Assembly (NCBI GenBank): GCA_030549775.1
Contig: CM060174.1
Location: 52,392,707-52,456,706 of the forward strand
Direction of reading: 5' to 3'
DNA from: Tamarix chinensis
Taxonomy: Eukaryota; Streptophyta; Magnoliopsida; Caryophyllales; Tamaricaceae
Length of the DNA stretch: 64,000 nt
The first letter of the stretch is position 1. Every line of letters begins with the position of its first letter. This document shows positions 58,408 through 64,000 of the stretch, piece after piece. The notes under the pieces are model-generated. The model saw only the letters and a list, made by a program, of their open reading frames with translations. It searched no databases and had not been told where the DNA came from. The translations under genes were made by a program, and so were the position numbers.

Positions 58408-59292
58408 TGATGAAGCCTGGATAGGTTTCACGAGTTTTCGTCGGATCATAAATCGAGCGCGGGGTTTGATTCGCACAAGAAAATCAGCCTAAGGATTTTT
58501 AATCCAAAGGAAGACTAGAAAAACTCAGAGCGCAGTTGAATTAATGGCTACTAAAGTTTGTTTAACAGAAAAGATTGAGAAGCAGATCAAGGAAGAAGAT
58601 CGAGGAAGAAGAAGAAGATGCGAATGAGACAATCGCGAGAGAGAGAGAGAGAGAGAGAGAGTCGAGAGAATTCTAGAAAAAACGAATCGACCAAGAATGT
58701 ATTCCACCAAGATTATTCACATACAGTCTGGTATACGCCTTTTATATGGGCATATACAATACACATAATACAGCCCATATACGGACGATGGGCTCATGCA
58801 TAATTACAACATATTAGCCCACAAGTCAGCCGAGAATTTACAACAACAGATCGTGGAGTTGGAGCAAAAAGAAACAACCCAACTTCAAAGAAAATTACAA
58901 ATGTACACTGATCTAAATTAATGGATTTACAAATTAATCCCCATCAGCTAAAGTTTGCTAGCTAATCATGGTTACCAAGGGTTGCATAATCCACAATCCT
59001 ACTAACCCAGTAAATATGGGTCGGGTGACAGATTACACGGCCAACTTAATTCCCATTAGCCAAAGTATAACGGCGAATGCATCATATGGGATAATCAACA
59101 AATTAATACAGAAAATTTATGTAACCAACAACACCCAGCAGCAGCTACACACAGCAAATCATCTTGATCCATCTCCCATATCCTGATTTAATCTCCTAAT
59201 TAATCACACAATAAGAAAAGTAATTATATGTGCAATATAATTTATAAAAATTAATAGAATTATTTATGTACAAATTATGGAGATATATATCA
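58408..59292 (-). mobile_element. 3' LTR of a minus-strand Ty3/Gypsy element
   Basis: On the minus strand it runs from TGATATATATC (59292) to CTTCATCA (58408), TGAT...ATCA ends, 885 bp. A TATA box on the minus strand (CATATAAAAGG, about 58738-58748) fits the promoter. A GA microsatellite lies at 58637-58661. The outer flank is ATGTG (58403-58407). The matching duplication would be beyond the 5' LTR outside the window. The left edge could be 58404 or 58406 instead. Confidence 0.7.
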
Positions 59293-59310
59293 TTCCCCTT
59301 TTCTTGGTGA
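59293..59310 (-). other. Polypurine tract of the Gypsy element
   Basis: The minus strand reads CAAGAAAAGGGGAA just before the LTR start TGATAT. Confidence 0.7.
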
Positions 59311-62300
59311 GGTTTCGTCTCTGAAACCTGAATAATACCCACAAAAGGACTGAGATCAGAAACATTAAAAGAATCATTAACATTACCAAATTTACCAAGC
59401 AAATCAATTTTATAAGCATTATCATTGATTCTTTTTAATATAGTAAAAGGTCCATCTCCCCTAGGATCCAATTTTGATTTTCTAAGAGTTGGAAAACTTT
59501 CTTTCCTAAGGTGTACCCAAACTAAATCTCCTGGTTGAAAAACCATTTTCTTTAGCTTTTTATTAGCACTCTCAGCCATTTGTTGAACCCTCTTAGTAAT
59601 TTGTTGACTTACAGATTCATGTAATTTCTTCATATTTGCAGCATGAGATTCAGCATCAAAATTATGCAACATAGAATTAGGCAAAGGACTCAAATCAAGG
59701 GGAGTCAAGGGATTAAATCCATACACAATCTCAAAAGGTGTCTTTTTAGTTGTAGAGTGTAATGTTCTGTTATAAGAAAATTCTACCTATGGTAATATAG
59801 TTTCCTATTGCCTAAGATTTTTCCCAAGGACAACTCTTAACATATTACCTAAAGTTCTATTCACGACCTCGTTGTCCATCTGTTTGACGGTGACATGTAG
59901 TTGAAAATAATAGCTTAGTTCCCAATTTACCCCATAAAACCTTCCAAAAATGACTCAGAAATTTAACATCCCTATCAGATACTATTGTTTTAGGTATTCC
60001 ATGTAATTTGACTATATAAGAAAACAATAAATCAGCTACAATCACAACATCATTAGTTTTATTGCAAGGTACAGAATGGGCCATCTTACTAAACCTATCT
60101 ACTACAACCATTATTGAATATTTGGCTCTATTAGTTCTAGCCAATCCCAAAAAAAAATCCAAGGAAACATCAGTCTAGGGCTGATTAGGAACAGGCAATG
60201 GAGTATACAACCCAAAAGGTTTTGATGTGGACTTAGCCTATCTACAAGCTACACAATTAACACAGTATTTTAACACATCTTTCTTCATATGAGGCCAATA
60301 AAATGATCAACTAATATGTCCAAAGTCTTTTGAAATCCTAAATGTGCCATTAATCCACCATTATGGGCTTTTTGAATTAATAATCCTCTATATGAAAAAT
60401 CAGGTATACATAGTCTATTTTCTCTAAATAAGTAGCATTTTCACATATGAATTAATAATCCTCTTAGATATAATATTTCCCTTGTGTAGCATTTTCACAT
60501 TTTTTATATATTTCTTTAAAATCATGATCCTCCAAATATAAAAGTTTAATACAAGAAAATCCCAACAAAGTAGCATCTACAGTATTCTACAAAGCATGTC
60601 TTCTAGATAAGGCATCTACCACTGTATTGTCACCTCCTTTTTTATACTTAATTATATAAGGAAAACTTTCAACAAATTCAATCCACCTACCCTATCTTCT
60701 ATTTAATTTTGATTGGATTTTTAGATATTTGATAGCTTCTTGATCAGTATTTATAACAAATTCTCTAGGCCATAAATAATGTTGCCAAACCTCTAAGGCT
60801 CTTACTAAAGCAAATAATTCCTTTTCATAAGTAGAGTAATTTAAAGTACTACCATTTAATTTTTAATGAAAATAAGCTATAGGTCTACCCTCTTGAGATA
60901 GTATAGCCCCTATTCCCAACCCTGAAGCATCACAGTCTAACTCAAATATCTTTTCAAAGTTGGGAAAGGTTAATACAGGCGCTTAGGTTAGCTTAGTTTT
61001 AAGAGTTTCAAAAGATTTATGTTGTTCTAAGCCCCATTTAAAACCATTTTCCTTTTTTGTTATTGCTATTAAGGGAGCAACTATAGTACTAAAATTCCTA
61101 ACAAATCTACGATAAAAAGAACACAAACCATGGAAAATTCTAACTTCAGTCACTCTTTTAGATACAAGCCACTCTTGTGTAGCTTTAATATTTTCCTTAT
61201 CAACAGATATGTCATCCTTACCAACAATAAATCCTAGGAATACTACACTTTCTAAACAAAACCTAGACTTAGCTAAATTAGCATACAACTGTTCTGCTTT
61301 AAACACATCCAGAATGATTCTTAAATGTCTCAAATGCTCTTCTAGAGATTTACTGTAAATAAGTATATCATCAAAGTAAACAACTACAAATTTCCCAATA
61401 AAATTTCTAAGCACATGATTCATAAGCCTCATAAAAGTACTTGGAGCACTGGATAACCCAAATGGCATAACTACCCACTCATATAACCCAAATTTTTTTT
61501 GAAGGCTATTTTCCACTCATCTCCTTATTTCATCCTAATTTGATGATATCCACTCTTTAAATCTATTTTTGAAAAAATTACAGCACCATGGAGAAGATCT
61601 AACATTTCATCTAATCTCAGTATAGGATATCTATACTTAATGGTTATTTTGTTTACTGCCCTACTATCTATGCAAATCCTCTAACTTCCATCTTTCTTTG
61701 GAACTAAGAGTACTGGGATAGCACAGGGACTCATTGATTCCTTAATATAACCCTTACTCAATAATTCAGAAACTTGCCTATTTAATTCTTTAACTTCCTT
61801 AGGGTTAGCTCTATAAGCATGCCTATTTGGAATAACAACTCCTAGTATAAAGTCTATTTGATGTTCTATACCCCTTAGTGAGGTAATCTATGGGGAATCT
61901 CCTCAGGGAATAACTCACTATATTCCTCTAACAATTTCCTAACGTTAGTAGGCACCTCCTCACTTAACTCTAATTGACACTCATAACAATCTTTATAAAC
62001 CATCAAATATGCACTTGCTTGTTGTCTAATAGCCTTTTCAACATCTCCTCTTTTAGCATAAAACCCAGATGACTTCTTAACCTCCTTTGAACTAGTTCCA
62101 GCCTCTACACTCTGTTTGGTTAATTCCTTATAATTAGACTTTATTTTAATTTGATCATCAAAGATTTCTTTTGGAGTCATAGGTGCTAAAATAATTTTCT
62201 TACCATCCTTATGTACAGTATATCTATTCTTGTACCCATCATGTGTTACTCTCCTATCATATTGCCAGGGTCTTCCTAATAATAAATGAGCAGCATGCAT

Positions 62301-62997
62301 TGGAACAATATCACACAAAATAGAATATTTATACTTACCTAACTTTAAGTTTATTAGAACCTGTTGACTAACCTTAACATCCCCTAACTCATTTAACCAT
62401 TATAATCTATAAGGTTTTGGATGTCTAGTAGTTGGTAAGCCTAATTTAGATACTAATGAAGTACTAGCAGTATTTATACAACTACCACTATCTATTGCCA
62501 TATTAAAACACTTGTCATCAATTAAGCACCGAGTATGAAATATGTTTTCTCTCTGTATTGCATTTGGATCAGGTAACTTATTACTGTTTAATGCCCTACG
62601 CGCAACAAAAAGGTCTCTACTAATTGGAAGTTCTATCTCTTCTTCTAAATCACTAATGTCATCCCTAATCAAGTTAACCTCTAATTCTTCTTCTTCAAAT
62701 TTAGACTCTATATCTTCAGATTCTCTAATTAAGATATTCCTCTTATTAGGACACTTAGAAGCTATGTGACCTAATCCCCCACACTTAAAACACTTTATGT
62801 CTCTAGTTCTGTTGGGGCCATTAATAGGATTAGCTACTATAGTCTTTCCTTTATCAATTCTGTTTCCTACCTCAGCCTCATTACCCTTACCTCTAGACTC
62901 AAAATTTCCATTATTCTTCCAGTTTCCAAAACTAGGTCCTCCAAAATTCCTCTTCAGGGTATTCCTAATCCCAATTCTAAGGGGTTTATACTGCATA
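59293..62997 (-). pseudogene. Decayed gag-pol of a Ty3/Gypsy retrotransposon
   Basis: Order on the minus strand: gag end with CCHC knuckle CFKCGGLGHIASKC (about 62795-62754), protease-like IDSGSCINTAS (about 62500), LLLGRPWQYDRRV (about 62290), reverse transcriptase (61870-60983) with intact YFDDILIYS (about 61375), RNase H remains (60980-60560), and integrase with [20 protein letters not shown] (60160) and [12 protein letters not shown]. The integrase C-terminal part has FQPGDLVWVHLRKESFPTLR (about 59545). No chromodomain was seen. Order PR-RT-RH-IN identifies Gypsy. The clade is not settled. Stops and shifts separate most domains. The gag start is cut off by G copy 5. Note that the protein may have ended inside the LTR region. 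Confidence 0.9.
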
Positions 62998-64000
62998 TGA
63001 AATGCCCCGAAAAATTCTAATCTAAAATATTATATTTAAATGAGGTTTTATCATAAAGATTAATTAAATTAATTATTTTAATTAAAATAAAAAGGAAATT
63101 AATTAGGGAAAATCAAGAATAAATTTATAAGTATTTTAATTAGGAGGAATTTGGGGTATTTTAGCTAATTAAAGATTTTAATTCGGGAATTAATTAAATA
63201 AATGATTTTATTTAAAATAAGAATGAGAAAATAGTTTTAAATTAATATTATTTTTATAAATAATTTAATGGAAGAAAATTAGGGTGTTTTGCTAATTAAA
63301 ATGGAATTTATGGAAAGTCTTTTAAAAACCCTAATTTAGCCTAAAAAGGGATTTAAATATTATTTTATTTAAATATTATTATTTTTAAATATTCTAAATT
63401 TTCAGATTAATTTAATTGGCCCTAATCTAATTATTTTTCTCCTTTCTTTTTCCCTTTTTTTTCTTTTTCTTTCTTCCTTTTTCCTTACCTTTTTCTTTCT
63501 TTTTCTTTTTTTTTTTCCTCTTCTTCTCGCCGAACTAGGCCAGCTCGCGGCCCAGTTCCCTTTTTTTTTTCTTCTTCTTTCTTTCCCTCGGCCCAGCCCG
63601 CGCCGCGCGTCCTCCTTCCGCCTCGTGCCGCACTGCGTTTTGGCTCGTTTTCCATCTAAACGCGTCGTTCAAATTAATGAATCCTTCGACCAGCGCCCGA
63701 CCGCCCGGTTCTTCTTCCCTTTTCTTTTCTTTCCCGGCCGACCGGCCGCCTCCCTTCTTCCTCCCTTCTCCTCCGTCGACGCTGCTGCACCTTCGACCCC
63801 GTCAATGGCATCTCCGGTTACAATGAATAATACCGGTCGTTTCTTGTCTCATTGCCTTCCTATTAACTCCAGAAATAACTTCATATAATTATTGGACGTT
63901 AAATATCTCCCGTTTCCTCTCCCCAACGTCCCGAACCTTCGAACCAACCCAAACGATGCCCGATCATTTACTGCCACCGGCCACCCAAATTCTTGCATTT
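62998..64000 (-). mobile_element. Giant LTR-like unit G, copy 5, inverted, cut by the window end
   Basis: It starts TGAAATGCCCCGAAAA on the plus strand, which is the reverse complement of the right end of copies 3 and 4. Then come the AT-rich zone, pyrimidine-rich run (63435-63580, complement of the GA-rich runs) and GC-rich zone (63590-63830) in the expected reverse order. It is inserted in the gag of the Gypsy element. The flank GCATA (62993-62997) should be the target duplication. The TATA box would be near or beyond the window end. Confidence 0.88.

Noticed and set aside
1..64000. tRNA, rRNA or intact host protein genes
   Set aside because: I looked for A/B-box tRNA patterns, conserved rRNA words and long complex frames by eye and found none outside the transposons.

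Overview
The window is transposable-element DNA from a plant nuclear genome, probably a eudicot. The evidence is a CACTA DNA transposon with TNP2-type transposase, an Athila-like gag and primer-binding site, SIRE/Maximus-like Copia remains, and very AT-rich sequence with long microsatellites. No intact host gene was recognised. I cannot name the species. The layering of nested insertions looks like heterochromatin.

Positions 1-21226: the inner part of a very long LTR-like unit on the minus strand (copy 1 of family 'G'). It is split by a 17.1-kb CACTA transposon (2476-19604) with a 28-bp perfect terminal inverted repeat and a TTA target duplication. Both CACTA genes can be read through on the minus strand with consistent splice phases: a four-exon TNP2 transposase (1132 aa) and a ten-exon second gene of the plant Ptta/En/Spm type (559 aa). 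The 6.7-kb second intron of the second gene carries a 645-bp tandem array and captured foreign DNA, including an exon of the spliceosomal helicase BRR2 and a Copia scrap.

Positions 21813-26308, 28426-33305, 52335-57317 and 62998-end: four more G units. They have TG...CA ends, and copies 3 and 4 have perfect 5-bp target duplications. Complete units are 4.5-5.0 kb and have no recognisable coding region. Each complete unit has the same order: hairpin-forming tandem units next to the TGTAACACCCC end, A/C-rich DNA (with telomere-box motifs in copies 3 and 4), a trinucleotide microsatellite zone, a GC-rich promoter-like zone with a minus-strand TATA box, a purine-rich stretch, and an AT-rich end. 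They may be giant solo LTRs.

Positions 35341-46040: a decayed Copia SIRE/Maximus-like array in the order env-like, LTR, gag-pol, env-like. Positions 49055-49995: a candidate foldback element. Positions about 50560-58407: an Athila-like LTR, primer-binding site and gag, split in gag by G copy 4. Positions 58408-62997: a minus-strand Ty3/Gypsy element inserted in the Athila remnant and itself entered by G copy 5. The remaining stretches are AT-rich and unassigned.
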